This document shows positions 54,269-63,935 of a stretch of DNA of 64,000 nucleotides, in pieces. This DNA comes from Winkia neuii (lineage in GTDB: Bacteria > Actinomycetota > Actinomycetes > Actinomycetales > Actinomycetaceae), in contig NZ_CP118946.1 of the NCBI RefSeq assembly GCF_029011175.1, forward strand, positions 1,302,001-1,366,000. Direction: 5' to 3'. Made by a program: the position numbers and the translations under genes. How positions within the stretch are numbered: the stretch's first letter is position 1; each line of letters starts with the position of its first letter. The notes beneath the pieces were generated by a model that did no database searches, was not told the DNA's origin, and worked only from the letters and a program-made list of their open reading frames with translations.

Positions 54269-56290
54269 TTACTCAACCTGGAAGGAACCGGTTACCCCCT
54301 GGAATTCCGTGTCATGGTTACCCGGCGCCCTCGAAGTGCCGTTGTAAACCATCCTGTAGGTGCCAGGCTCGGCCTCGGTGGTATCCCACTCCATGGTTAC
54401 CTCAGAGGCAGAAATCCCTTTGCGCTTCCAATTGAACTTTGTAGAAAAGTCCGAATCCTTAGCAACGTCAACCCACTTGTCGCCCTCACGCTTTTGCACC
54501 TGTAGGTAGGTGCCTTCATGGCGAATATTCACGTTCGGGTGAGATCCCTGGAATACAGCCTTTACCACGTCACCCTTGCGGTAATTGCCACGCACCGGGA
54601 TCAACACATCCCCGTACTTGTGGGTTCCGGGAGTATCGTGCAAAACCTTGCCATACGCCGAGTAGATGAACGGGCGAATCTTCGGAGCAGTGCCGACTAC
54701 CTCAGCGCCACCTTCCTTGAAGGACTTCCCCACCGCGGCCAAGGCCTGGTTTAGGGCAGGCACGGTGTAACGGCCGTAAATGGTCGCGCCACCCTCGTAA
54801 TTCTGCCTGTCATACTCCCACGGAGTAGTGAAGTAGTGCCCGTACGCGTTAGCGGCAGAAGAGACCATTACCTTATCTACCGTAGTTCCTGCGGATTTTG
54901 CGAAAGCTTCACGCATGAGCACGCCGGACGCGGAAGTAACCTCGCCGGGCATGCCCAGGATGTAGTGGTCACCAATGCGCAGAACCTGCACCGGAAGTAC
55001 GCCCTGCACGGAATCCACCATGCCAGACTCGAACAGTACCTTCTTCGGGCCCTGACAATCCTTCAGGCCGGGAGTTGCATCGTAGGTGGTCTTAGTCAAC
55101 GAATCCATGAGCTCGTTCTTATCCAAGCCCTCACCCAAGAAGGTGACACCGCCGCCACCATCTTCTTCAGAACCAGAGCCAAAGGGAGCACCAACAATTG
55201 CGCGGCAAGTCTTCTCTTCCTTACCGGTAGTAGAAAACTCTGGGGCCACCTTCTGGTTTTGCATATCGACCCACATCATGCGGTAGTCAACAGTGGTGTT
55301 GTCGTCTACTGCCAACTTCTGCAGCGACCTCTCGGCGCCGTCATGGATCCGCTTGCCCATGATCTCTACGCTCTTGAAAGGATCCGAGGAGGGGCCGGTG
55401 GCCGGCTTCAATCCAAGGTTAGGCGTCTGATCGCCACCGTTGGAATACACGTAGGCAGCCACCATCGAGGGCGAGTCTAGCTTGGTGTAGTCCACGCCTG
55501 CTTCCTTGACCTCGTCCAGGTACTCGGCATAACCCTTGTTGTCCGAAGAAATCAGTTTGTTTTCAGTGGGAAGGGTGGTTGCGTGGGTTGCCATCCAGTT
55601 GACAAAACCAGTGACCTTGCCGTCCCGAGAGATCGCCATCGTATCGGAGCGCGAGTCGCGATCGCCCGGCAACTTGTCACGCAGTTCCTTCGGGTTATTC
55701 ATGAAGGCGTCCATGGACCGGTTTACGCCCGCATCTTCTACCTTGTCCGAACCAAAAGATACCTGAGAGGGCGCCAAGTCGGCCTCGGCACGATCAATAG
55801 CCTTGGCAAACCCGTCAACGGTGGCGTCAAGTGATTGCTTGTGCACGCCCATGGTGGTGATGTTGTAGAGCGAGTAATCAGTGGTGCCGCCGGGAGTGGC
55901 ATGGGTGTGGGTAGCGGCGATCAGAACGTTACCGTCGTTGTACTTGTCACCGTACTTCTCCCGCAGCTTCTTCAGCAGCAACTCGCGCTCCAGGTTGGTG
56001 CCCGAAAGCATGTCGCCAGATAGGAACACCACACGTTTGTTCGTCTTGGGGTCGACGACCACGTAGGCGCGCGCGAATTGGCGAGAGTGAATTCCGGCGC
56101 TCTTCTGGCGCGAATCACCGTAACCCATCATGCCGTTTTCGCCCGGCTCACCTGTCATGTCGGCCATTCCGCGCCCGGCTAGGAAGGAAGGTTCTTCTGC
56201 CGAAGCAGTCTTAGGAGCAAGGGATCCTACAGCGGCCATCGACAGCGCCATAGAAATCCCAAGCAGTGCGGATGTAAATCTTCTACGCAT
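54269..56290 (-). CDS. Secreted neutral/alkaline ceramidase
   Basis: Hydrolyses ceramide to sphingosine and fatty acid. A Sec signal peptide (MRRRFTSALLGISMALSMAA, cleavage likely after TASA at 31) precedes the family domain. Zinc-site motifs are visible: ATHTHATPGG (His128, His130), NWMATHATTL (His236), MPGEVTSASG and YGHYFTTPWEYDRQNYEG. The nucleophile motif, GDVSPN in studied enzymes, reads GDQTPN with Thr289 in the Ser place. A C-terminal Ig-like domain follows (about 560-673). No sorting signal, so released. Upstream 235 bases are AT-rich without a gene. Likely host-lipid active; no sphingolipid genes nearby. Confidence 0.92.
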   Translation of the reverse strand: MRRRFTSALLGISMALSMAAVGSLAPKTASAEEPSFLAGRGMADMTGEPGENGMMGYGDSRQKSAGIHSRQFARAYVVVDPKTNKRVVFLSGDMLSGTNLERELLLKKLREKYGDKYNDGNVLIAATHTHATPGGTTDYSLYNITTMGVHKQSLDATVDGFAKAIDRAEADLAPSQVSFGSDKVEDAGVNRSMDAFMNNPKELRDKLPGDRDSRSDTMAISRDGKVTGFVNWMATHATTLPTENKLISSDNKGYAEYLDEVKEAGVDYTKLDSPSMVAAYVYSNGGDQTPNLGLKPATGPSSDPFKSVEIMGKRIHDGAERSLQKLAVDDNTTVDYRMMWVDMQNQKVAPEFSTTGKEEKTCRAIVGAPFGSGSEEDGGGGVTFLGEGLDKNELMDSLTKTTYDATPGLKDCQGPKKVLFESGMVDSVQGVLPVQVLRIGDHYILGMPGEVTSASGVLMREAFAKSAGTTVDKVMVSSAANAYGHYFTTPWEYDRQNYEGGATIYGRYTVPALNQALAAVGKSFKEGGAEVVGTAPKIRPFIYSAYGKVLHDTPGTHKYGDVLIPVRGNYRKGDVVKAVFQGSHPNVNIRHEGTYLQVQKREGDKWVDVAKDSDFSTKFNWKRKGISASEVTMEWDTTEAEPGTYRMVYNGTSRAPGNHDTEFQGVTGSFQVE

Positions 56291-56525
56291 AAAAAATCCT
56301 TAGATGAGATTGGGATCTTCAATGCGACTATATGAAAAACCGCGGGTTACCACAGGTTAAATGTTTAACTTTTTCGCACCATTTTGGGCTTTAAGGGCGC
56401 CCGAAGTAAATTGCACCAGCCTGAAACAGAGAAATCATCACAGAAAAAGATTAAAATATTTTCCTCTATTTCCAATGGTGTCTAAGATTTACAGTTTCAA
56501 AATTTCCTTGTAATCCTTGACACAC

Positions 56526-57512
56526 CTATTTAGCTGTTACTGCCTCGGGCGCGATACGCCCAGTGGGAGGCGCTCCCAGAACCCTGGCAGCTTCCAGCAG
56601 ATCTTCGTCCATTCGCTCCAGCAGTTCTTCCACAGAGTCGAACTGCTGCATCGGCCTGATCCGAGCAACGAAATCTACCGCTATATCTTCTCCGTACAAA
56701 TTCAAATCCGAGCGGCCAAGCACGTGGGCTTCGACTGTACCCACTTCCCCATCGAACTGCGGATTGGTGCCAACCGATATGGCAGCAGGGAGCATCTCGC
56801 AGGCGGGCGCTTCCGGGATTTGCCTGACTATCAAGCCGGCATATACTCCGTCTGCCGGAACAAACCCGACTCCCCTGGAGTTCAAATTCGCGGTGGGGAA
56901 ACCTAGTTGACGCCCTCGCTTAAAGCCGTGTTCTACCCTGCCGCGCAGGCGGTAGTTGCGTCCCAAAATCCTATTGGCAAGAGTTACGTCACCAGCGGCC
57001 AGCGCCTGCCGAACCCAGGTCGAAGACCATCGTCTGCCTTCGAAGGATTCCACATCTACTATTTCAGTAACGTCGAACCCGAACCTATCGCCCAATTCGT
57101 GCAAGGTCTCTACCGTGCCGGCGTTGTTTCTACCGAAACGCATATCCTCGCCTACGACGACTTCCGCCACCCCAAGCCCATCGACGAAGAATTTCTGCAC
57201 AAAATCGTAAGGGGTCAAAGAGGCTAGTTTCAGGTCGTAGTTCACGACCAGCACCGCATCAACGCCGAGGGCGGCTATCTGCCCCAGCCGATCTGACAAC
57301 GGCATGATCAGTTCGATCCCCTCGGGACGGTGTACTACCGCAGGATGGGGATCAAAAGTAACCGCTACCGACAGCACCCCGAGCCGTTGTGCATCACGTA
57401 CGGCAGTAGTAAGGATTTTCTGGTGTCCGCGATGGACACCATCGAAGATACCTATAGTTGCAACCGATTCGATGTCAGTAGGGACTTCGTCCAAGCCGTG
57501 CCAGACTCGCAT
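56526..57512 (-). CDS. ribF: Bifunctional riboflavin kinase / FAD synthetase
   Basis: Makes FMN and FAD. N-terminal adenylyltransferase domain (ATIGIFDGVHRGHQKIL, VTFDPHPAVVHRPEG) and C-terminal kinase domain (GRVEHGFKRGRQLGFPTANL). 328 residues. Starts one base after the mini-protein stop (TAAAATG). It normally leads on to rpsO; here the ceramidase and a GNAT gene intervene. Confidence 0.96.
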   Translation of the reverse strand: MRVWHGLDEVPTDIESVATIGIFDGVHRGHQKILTTAVRDAQRLGVLSVAVTFDPHPAVVHRPEGIELIMPLSDRLGQIAALGVDAVLVVNYDLKLASLTPYDFVQKFFVDGLGVAEVVVGEDMRFGRNNAGTVETLHELGDRFGFDVTEIVDVESFEGRRWSSTWVRQALAAGDVTLANRILGRNYRLRGRVEHGFKRGRQLGFPTANLNSRGVGFVPADGVYAGLIVRQIPEAPACEMLPAAISVGTNPQFDGEVGTVEAHVLGRSDLNLYGEDIAVDFVARIRPMQQFDSVEELLERMDEDLLEAARVLGAPPTGRIAPEAVTAK

Positions 57513-57513
57513 T

Positions 57514-57666
57514 TTACTTTTCTTTCGCCTGCCCTCGAAGACCTAGTTCTTTTCTTCCTGCGGGCGCTACTCCCATGGTTCCCCGTACCTTATGTGAGGT
57601 CGAGTGGGAGGCGTGTCCGCCTTTGCACTTACCGCCGCAAGAGCAGCCGCTCTTCTCGTCAGCCAT
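57514..57666 (-). CDS. Cys/His-rich 50-residue mini-protein
   Basis: Not recognised. Translation: N-terminal MADEKSGCSCGGKCKGGHAS, then HSTSHKVRGTMG, ending LGLRGQAKEK. Cys8, Cys10, Cys14 and His18, His21, His25 are close together as in small metal-binding proteins; the tail is basic. GGAAGG lies five bases before the ATG; the ATG is inside truB (8-base overlap with its stop) and the stop is one base from ribF, so it is built into the operon. It is shorter than most gene-calling cut-offs. Confidence 0.72.
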   Translation of the reverse strand: MADEKSGCSCGGKCKGGHASHSTSHKVRGTMGVAPAGRKELGLRGQAKEK

Positions 57667-58603
57667 TGGATCCTTCCTGTGGAATTACCGTCTTCGGTTG
57701 GAGGCGCCAGCCGTCGCCCTGCGCACTTAATGTTGCCATACCTACGAGCTTGTTTGTTCCATCCAGCATTGCCCAGGTGCCTTCTGCGCCCTCGGCAACG
57801 TGCAGCCGCCGTCCGCAGCGGACATCTTCCACTTGTTGCGGGCTCAAGACCATGGTCCGGAAGAACCGCGCGGCGACCTCGGACAGTGAAATGGTTGGCA
57901 ATCCGCCATCTACAAGCGCATCCGAAAGCTGCACTGCCTGATCTAGGGTAAAGCCGCCTACGCGAGTACGCCTCAGATAGGTTAGGTGTGCCCCGCATCC
58001 CAGTGCCTCCCCCAGGTCTCTTGCAAGAGCACGAATGTAAGTTCCGGAAGAGCAAGTCACCCTTATCGAAATGTCTGTGACGGGAACTTGGGCGCGCACC
58101 TGCTGAGGCTCCGAGGTTAGTTCCAGTTCATCTATGGTTACCGGACGCGCCTCGAGGGCGACTTCTTTGCCTTCGCGGACGAGCTCATAGGAGCGTTTAC
58201 CCTGCACTTTTATTGCTGATACCGCAGAGGGCACCTGCATAATATTGCCGCGAAGACGGCTTGCAGCATTTTCTATCTGTTCTGCAGATAGCCTTGCTCC
58301 CAGTGCCTGGGTAACCTCTCCGGAGGCGTCCTCCGTGGTTGTGCTAATGCCGAAGCGGACGCGGGCAAGATACTGCTTATCTGCGCCCGTAAGGTAGCGC
58401 AACAGTTTCGTTCCGGCGCCTACCGCCACCACCAAGACTCCTGTTGCATCGGGGTCAAGGGTTCCGGCGTGGCCCACTTTGCGGGTGCAGGCTAGCCTGC
58501 GTACAGCCGATACAACATCATGACTAGTACATCCGGCGGGCTTATCAATTACGACAAACCCGGGAGCAGCCGGATGCTGCCCCCGGGGTACTTCGAGGCG
58601 CAT
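57659..58603 (-). CDS. truB: tRNA pseudouridine-55 synthase
   Basis: Modifies the T-loop U55. Catalytic Asp50 in VGHAGTLDPDATGVL, VIDKPAGCTSHDVVSAVRR and SSGTYIRALARDLGEALG. 314 residues including a C-terminal PUA-like region. Follows rbfA by three bases in the rimP-nusA-ylxR-infB-rbfA-truB-ribF unit. Confidence 0.97.
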   Translation of the reverse strand: MRLEVPRGQHPAAPGFVVIDKPAGCTSHDVVSAVRRLACTRKVGHAGTLDPDATGVLVVAVGAGTKLLRYLTGADKQYLARVRFGISTTTEDASGEVTQALGARLSAEQIENAASRLRGNIMQVPSAVSAIKVQGKRSYELVREGKEVALEARPVTIDELELTSEPQQVRAQVPVTDISIRVTCSSGTYIRALARDLGEALGCGAHLTYLRRTRVGGFTLDQAVQLSDALVDGGLPTISLSEVAARFFRTMVLSPQQVEDVRCGRRLHVAEGAEGTWAMLDGTNKLVGMATLSAQGDGWRLQPKTVIPQEGSNG

Positions 58604-58606
58604 TAC

Positions 58607-59050
58607 TTAGTCCTCGTATTCCTCGTCTTTGACGCGCGGGGCCTTATAGGGGTCAGGGTCAGAAGCGTAAGACTTTCCCTGAGCAGCCTGAGCAATCTTG
58701 GCGTCACGGTCGCGGGCGGCTGCTAGGGCCTCCTCGATCGAAGCCGCGGCCTCAGGCAAGGCATCGGGAATGAACTCCAGGGTCGGCGTAAGCCGGATAC
58801 CCAAAGCTTTTCCAACCTCGGAACGTATTAGCCCCTTAGCGGATTCAAGCGCGGCGGCACTTGCCGAGCGGGAAGCCTCGTCGCCAAAAACGGTGTAAAA
58901 AACCGATGCGTGCTGGAGGTCTCCGGTTACCCGGCAATCCGTAATTGTCACGAAACCGATCCGCGGATCCTTGATGCGCCTCTCCAATAGACGCGCCACG
59001 GTCTGTTGGATCCGGTCCGCTACCTTCCGCTGACGTGCTTCATCTGCCAT
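58607..59050 (-). CDS. rbfA: Ribosome-binding factor A
   Basis: 30S maturation and cold-adaptation factor. KH-like domain: [40 protein letters not shown], and [16 protein letters not shown]-terminal charged extension. 147 residues. Confidence 0.95.
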   Translation of the reverse strand: MADEARQRKVADRIQQTVARLLERRIKDPRIGFVTITDCRVTGDLQHASVFYTVFGDEASRSASAAALESAKGLIRSEVGKALGIRLTPTLEFIPDALPEAAASIEEALAAARDRDAKIAQAAQGKSYASDPDPYKAPRVKDEEYED

Positions 59051-59066
59051 ATTTTCCTCCCAAAGA

Positions 59067-59086
59067 GGGCGGGCCGAAGCCCGCCC
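59067..59086 (-). promoter_or_regulatory. infB-rbfA intercistronic hairpin with UUCG loop
   Basis: GGGCGGGC / GCCCGCCC, 8-bp stem; the minus strand loop is TTCG closed by C-G. No T-tail, so more likely an mRNA-stabilising element or decay barrier than a terminator. Confidence 0.6.
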
Positions 59087-59095
59087 CTGGTGGTA

Positions 59096-61930
59096 TTAGT
59101 CGCGAGGCTTCTCGCGCATTTCCCAAGTTTCGATGATGTCGCCGACCTGGATGTCCTTGTGGCCAAGAGTGATACCGCACTCGTAACCGTCTCGGACCTC
59201 AGTCACGTCATCCTTCTCGCGACGCAAAGAGGCAATCTCGAGGTCGGGGGCTACTACTACCGAGTCACGGATCAGGCGAGCCTTAGCGCCTCGCTTGATC
59301 TTGCCAGAACGGACGATCGAACCAGCAATGTTGCCGAACTTACCGGACTTGAAGACCTGCAAGATCTCGGCTTTACCGAGTTCAACCTCTTCATAGATCG
59401 GCTTCAGCATGCCCTTCAGAGCATTCTCGACGTCCTCGATCGCAGCGTAGATGACCGAGTAGTACTTGATGTCTACGCCCTCGGAATCTGCCAGCTCTGC
59501 CACACGCTCAGCCGGACGGACGTTGAACCCGATAATAACCGCGTTGTCGACGGTTGCCAGGTTGACATCGTTCTGGGTAATTGCACCTACGCCACGGTGA
59601 ATGATGCGCAACTGTACTTCGTCAGAAACCTCGATCTTGAGCAGCGAATCTTCAAGTGCCTCGACAGCACCAGAGACGTCACCCTTGATGATGAGGTTGA
59701 GGGTCTCAACCTTGCCTTCCTTGAGTGCTTCATCGAAGTCTTCAAGCGAAATCCTCTTGCGGCGCTTAGCCAGCTGTGCCTGCCTCTCGGCAGCTTCGCG
59801 CTTGTCTGCGATCTGGCGTGCAGTGCGATCGTCGGGGGCAACCAGGAACGAGTCGCCTGCTCGCGGCACGGACGTCAAGCCTAGTACCTGCACTGGGCAG
59901 GACGGGCCCGCTTCCTTCACGGAATTGCCGCGATCGTCGAACATTGCGCGGACGCGCCCGTGTGCATTTCCGACAACCAGTGCATCGCCAACGCGCAATG
60001 TACCGCGCTGCACGAGCATGGTTGCAACAGCACCGCGCCCCTTGTCCAGGTTAGCTTCAATGGCAGTGCCACGAGCTTCAGCATCCGGGTTCGCCTTGAG
60101 GTCGAGCGCTGCGTCGGCGGTAAGCAACACAGCTTCCAGTAGTTCCTGAATGCCGGTGCGCTGCTTCGCCGAGATGTCTACGAACATCACGTCGCCACCG
60201 TATTCCTCAGCAACCAAGTTGTATTCGGTGAGCTGGGCGCGAATCTTGTCAGGCTTAGCCTCGGGCTTATCGACCTTGTTGACGGCGACCACGATAGGCA
60301 CATCTGCCGACTGGGCGTGGTTGATCGCTTCAACAGTCTGCGGCATGACGCCGTCATCTGCTGCAACCACGATGATCGCAATGTCAGTGGACTGCGCGCC
60401 ACGTGCACGCATAGCCGTGAATGCTTCATGACCGGGCGTATCGATGAAGGTAACCGCACGGTCTTCGTCATTCAACGAGACCTTCACCTGATAGGCACCA
60501 ATGTGCTGGGTAATGCCTCCGTGCTCGCCACCGACAACGTCGGTGTGGCGGATCGCATCCAGCAGCTTCGTCTTGCCGTGGTCTACGTGGCCCATAACCG
60601 TGACTACCGGGGGTCGAGGCACCATGTTATCGATGTCATCGGCTTCCTCGGCCTCCAGGTCGATGTCGAAAGATTCGAGCAGTTCGCGATCCTCGTCCTC
60701 GGGAGACACGATCTTCACTACGTAGCCGAGTTCAGCACCAAGAGCCTCGAAGGTGTCCTGGTCCAGCGACTGGTTCGCAGTCACCATTTCACCAAGGTGG
60801 AACATAACGGTGACCAGTGCGGCGGGATTCACGTTGATCTTGTCAGCGAAATCAGCCAGCGAAGCGCCGGAACGGATCCTGATCTCGGTGCTTCCATCCC
60901 CGCGAGGTACCTGAACGCCACCAATGGTAGGAGCCTTCTGTTCGAATTCCTGACGCTTGGCGCGCTTCGACTTACGGCGCTTAGAGCCGCCTCCGCGACC
61001 GAACGCACCCTGGGTCGAGCCGCGGCCACCGCGGCCTCCACGAGGACCACCGAAGCCGCCGCGAGGACCACCGGAACCACCACGGCCACCACGACGGGAG
61101 TCGCGGTTTCCTGGCCTGCCGTTCTGGCCGGCGCGAGCCTGCGCCTCTGCCAGCTTGGACCGTTCCGGCATCATGTTCGGATTCGGCCTCGGACCGGACG
61201 GGCGCCGATTCTTCGCACCGCTTCCCGGCTTGTTAGAGCGGCCACGGCCACCCGGCTTCGGCATTCCCTGAGCTGATGCGTAGGGGTTATTGCCAGGACG
61301 CGGTCCAGGCCTGGGACCGGGACGACGCGATCCACCCGGACGCGGCATTCCCTGGGAGGAAGCAAATGGGTTGTTCCCTGGACGCGGTTCATGCGCCTTC
61401 TGGGCAGACTTAACGGCTGCCTTCGGGGTTGGAATGTGGGCGCCAGGTTTAGGCGCAGCCTTCTTTGCTGCTGCCGGTTTCGCCGGTGCCGGCTTAGCTG
61501 CAGGCTTCTTAGCGGCGGGTTTAGGCCCGGGCTTGGCGGCAGGCTTGGGTGCAGCCTTCGGCGCACTCTTGGCATTTGCTGCCGGTTTAGCTGCTGGCTT
61601 CGCTGGCGCTTCAGCCTTTGCCTTTGGCGTTGCCTTCTTGGTCTTCGGGCCCGGCTTGGGTGCCGAGCTGGCAGTAGCCTTCTTGGCAGCAGCCTTAGGA
61701 GTAGCTGCCTTCTTCGTTGTCTTTGTAGTCTTCTTTGTTCCCTTGGCAGCGGGCTTCTTTTCGTCTTCGACGCCCTTCGGGAACTGTTCTCGGATCCGGC
61801 GCACTACAGGCGCTTCAATAGTAGAGGAAGCAGACTTCACAAATTCGCCCTGCTCCTTGAGGATTCCAAGAAGATTCTTAGAGGTGGTACCGAGCTCTTT
61901 CGCAAGCTCATGCACGCGCAGTTTTGCCAC
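59096..61930 (-). CDS. infB: Translation initiation factor IF-2
   Basis: GTPase that places initiator tRNA on the ribosome. N-terminal IF2_N domain ([20 protein letters not shown]), then some 300 residues of Ala/Lys/Pro and Arg/Gly-rich low complexity containing two near repeats ([28 protein letters not shown]), a second IF2_N, G domain ([23 protein letters not shown]) and domains II-IV. GTG at 61930 has AGGAG upstream; an ATG 13 codons earlier is rejected. 944 residues. Confidence 0.97.
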   Translation of the reverse strand: MAKLRVHELAKELGTTSKNLLGILKEQGEFVKSASSTIEAPVVRRIREQFPKGVEDEKKPAAKGTKKTTKTTKKAATPKAAAKKATASSAPKPGPKTKKATPKAKAEAPAKPAAKPAANAKSAPKAAPKPAAKPGPKPAAKKPAAKPAPAKPAAAKKAAPKPGAHIPTPKAAVKSAQKAHEPRPGNNPFASSQGMPRPGGSRRPGPRPGPRPGNNPYASAQGMPKPGGRGRSNKPGSGAKNRRPSGPRPNPNMMPERSKLAEAQARAGQNGRPGNRDSRRGGRGGSGGPRGGFGGPRGGRGGRGSTQGAFGRGGGSKRRKSKRAKRQEFEQKAPTIGGVQVPRGDGSTEIRIRSGASLADFADKINVNPAALVTVMFHLGEMVTANQSLDQDTFEALGAELGYVVKIVSPEDEDRELLESFDIDLEAEEADDIDNMVPRPPVVTVMGHVDHGKTKLLDAIRHTDVVGGEHGGITQHIGAYQVKVSLNDEDRAVTFIDTPGHEAFTAMRARGAQSTDIAIIVVAADDGVMPQTVEAINHAQSADVPIVVAVNKVDKPEAKPDKIRAQLTEYNLVAEEYGGDVMFVDISAKQRTGIQELLEAVLLTADAALDLKANPDAEARGTAIEANLDKGRGAVATMLVQRGTLRVGDALVVGNAHGRVRAMFDDRGNSVKEAGPSCPVQVLGLTSVPRAGDSFLVAPDDRTARQIADKREAAERQAQLAKRRKRISLEDFDEALKEGKVETLNLIIKGDVSGAVEALEDSLLKIEVSDEVQLRIIHRGVGAITQNDVNLATVDNAVIIGFNVRPAERVAELADSEGVDIKYYSVIYAAIEDVENALKGMLKPIYEEVELGKAEILQVFKSGKFGNIAGSIVRSGKIKRGAKARLIRDSVVVAPDLEIASLRREKDDVTEVRDGYECGITLGHKDIQVGDIIETWEMREKPRD

Positions 61931-61987
61931 AATTCTCCTGTCTGGGTCCGCCCCAAACAGGACGGACACTTTACTTTTGCTGGCAGC

Positions 61988-62371
61988 TCATCGCTGGGTA
62001 CTCATCGGGTGCCCATCAGCTTCCAACCCGCTTTCGTCTCGTGACCCAAGGACCTTACCGCCCTGAGTGCCCTCTTGATTAGCCCACAGCTGCAATCCTA
62101 GTGAGCGCGAATCAACCTTTACGGCAGTTCGCAATGCCCTGGGTATCGCACCGGTCTTTACAGCCCGCTGCAGACACATTGGATCCGGGTGAATCCAAGC
62201 GCCCCTGCCACTGTGCGCCACCGGGGAACAAACTACTGCTTGCTTCCCGTCTTGAACCAGGCGGACCATTCGGTCCCGTGAATCCCGGCTCCTACAACCC
62301 ACACACGTGCGGTCCCGTTTCCTGGGAGCGCCGTCTGCAGGTATGCATACACGACCTAGTTTAGCGGTCAT
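61988..62371 (-). CDS. ylxR: YlxR (DUF448) RNA-binding protein
   Basis: Small nucleic-acid-binding family; in Bacillus the homologue (RnpM) binds RNase P RNA. Motif RTCVGCRSRDSRDRMVRLV and GRGAWIHPDPMCLQRAVK. 127 residues with a weakly conserved C-terminal 30. The ATG overlaps the nusA stop (ATGA). Confidence 0.92.
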   Translation of the reverse strand: MTAKLGRVCIPADGAPRKRDRTCVGCRSRDSRDRMVRLVQDGKQAVVCSPVAHSGRGAWIHPDPMCLQRAVKTGAIPRALRTAVKVDSRSLGLQLWANQEGTQGGKVLGSRDESGLEADGHPMSTQR

Positions 62372-63417
62372 TCGGCCGAATCTACAGGCGACCCAGCACC
62401 GTCAATGTGTGTATCTGGTCTCGATTCTGAGGACGCAAGAGGGGCACCCAACTCTTCGGTATCTGCCTTTATGTCGATCTTGCACCCGGTTAACCTGGCA
62501 GCAAGTCGGGCATTCTGCCCCTCTTTACCGATTGCTAGTGAGAGCTGGAAATCCGGGACGAGCACTTTTGCCATAGCCTCACCATTCGGGGCCATGGTGA
62601 CAGATGACACACGCGCAGGCGAAAGCGCGTTCGCTACAAACGTAGCCATATCGTCAGAATAATCGATAATGTCGATCTTTTCGCCGCCAAGATCACTCAT
62701 CACGGCTCGCACACGCGCACCCATTGGACCAATGCATGCGCCTTTAGCGTTGACTCCCTTTTGCAGCGGCTTTACCGCTATCTTGGTCCGGTAGCCCGCT
62801 TCCCTAGCAATGGATTCGATTTTTAGCCCACCATCGGTAAGCTCGGGGACTTCGCGTTCGAAAAAACGCCTAACTAGTTCGGGGTGACGGCGAGACAGTT
62901 CGATGCGGGCGCCCTTCTCTGTGCGAATCGCACGGACCACATACGCCCTAATAAGCGTGTTGTGCGTGAGCTTCTCGCCAGGAATTTGTTCGCCCTCGGG
63001 AAGGATGGCCTCGTAGTCCCCCACCTTCACCGTAACGATGTGTGGATTACGGGATTGCTGCACGCGACCGGCAACAACAGTTCCGGTCTTGTCAGAGAAT
63101 TCGCCCAAAACCTGGGCATCCTCGGCCTCACGCAGACGCTGCACGATCATAGAGCGGGCTACAGAAGTAGCGATACGCCCAAAGCCCGAGGGCGTGTCAT
63201 CAAATTCCCCGATGGGGTTTCCATCCTCGTCCTCTTCGGTGGCCATCACAATGACGTGACCATGCTTGTCGATTTCGACTCGGGCTTTTGGAAGAGCACC
63301 AGGAACGTTGTGGTAGGCCTTTAGCAGCGCGTCCTCGATAGCCTCTACAAGCTGGTCCAGGCTAATGCCGCGCTCATTTTCAACGGCGCGCAGAGCGCTC
63401 ATGTCAATGTCCATCAA
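62368..63417 (-). CDS. nusA: Transcription termination/antitermination factor NusA
   Basis: RNA polymerase-associated factor. N-terminal domain (ALRAVENERGISLDQLVEAI), S1 domain (TVVAGRVQQSRNPHIVTVKV), and two KH domains (GACIGPMGARVRAVMSDLGG, LAIGKEGQNARLAARLTG). 349 residues, the short form without C-terminal acidic repeats that is normal in actinobacteria. Confidence 0.97.
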   Translation of the reverse strand: MMDIDMSALRAVENERGISLDQLVEAIEDALLKAYHNVPGALPKARVEIDKHGHVIVMATEEDEDGNPIGEFDDTPSGFGRIATSVARSMIVQRLREAEDAQVLGEFSDKTGTVVAGRVQQSRNPHIVTVKVGDYEAILPEGEQIPGEKLTHNTLIRAYVVRAIRTEKGARIELSRRHPELVRRFFEREVPELTDGGLKIESIAREAGYRTKIAVKPLQKGVNAKGACIGPMGARVRAVMSDLGGEKIDIIDYSDDMATFVANALSPARVSSVTMAPNGEAMAKVLVPDFQLSLAIGKEGQNARLAARLTGCKIDIKADTEELGAPLASSESRPDTHIDGAGSPVDSAE

Positions 63418-63425
63418 AGTCCTTC

Positions 63426-63881
63426 CTAAAAGAACATCACTACGGTGCGAGCCGCCGTGATATCTGCCCTTGCCACTTCCCGGAGCCCATCCGAAGTCTT
63501 AATCTGAATCGGATCAGGACCAGCTTCCACAAGTTTACCCGCCAAGGTAGCATTTCCCACCTCAAGCTCGACGTGTTGGCCGACCGCGCGACGAAAATCT
63601 CGATCGTCACGGAGTTCCCGCTCTGCACCTGGAGTAGTTACTTCTAGCGTGTACTGGCCAGCAATCGGATCAAGATCGTCAAGAATTTTTGAGATTTTAT
63701 GGGTAGCTTCAGTAAGCGCCTCAGAATCAACAGCTCCCGGCCCGTCTATCAGGTCGACAACCACCCGCAAACGCGAGTGTTTACCGGCGGGGATCTTCAC
63801 TACTTCCATTACCGTTAGTTCGAGCTCGCTAACTTCCTGGATGAATCGCTGCCGAAGTGATTCGAACTGATCCTTTTGCAA
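63426..63881 (-). CDS. rimP: Ribosome maturation factor RimP
   Basis: 30S assembly factor. LRVVVDLIDGPGAVDSEALT and DPIAGQYTLEVTTPGAERELR are the family motifs. 151 residues. First gene of the nusA-infB unit; the 54 bases between it and the divergent lipoprotein gene must hold both promoters, none of which is clear by eye. Confidence 0.94.
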   Translation of the reverse strand: MQKDQFESLRQRFIQEVSELELTVMEVVKIPAGKHSRLRVVVDLIDGPGAVDSEALTEATHKISKILDDLDPIAGQYTLEVTTPGAERELRDDRDFRRAVGQHVELEVGNATLAGKLVEAGPDPIQIKTSDGLREVARADITAARTVVMFF

Positions 63882-63935
63882 GACGCCTCCTTCAAGATTT
63901 TTCTACCTCAATCCTACCCGTGCGATGATGGCGGC

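Noticed and set aside
57567-58055. 162-codon minus-strand frame overlapping truB and the mini-protein
   Set aside because: Alternate frame of truB, lacks motifs; the mini-protein frame has better signals.
60317-61276. 319-codon plus-strand frame opposite infB
   Set aside because: Shadow of the biased Arg/Gly/Pro region in IF-2; no motifs or ribosome binding site.
61100-61360. Possible DNA minisatellite
   Set aside because: The repeats are in frame within infB and explained as protein low complexity.
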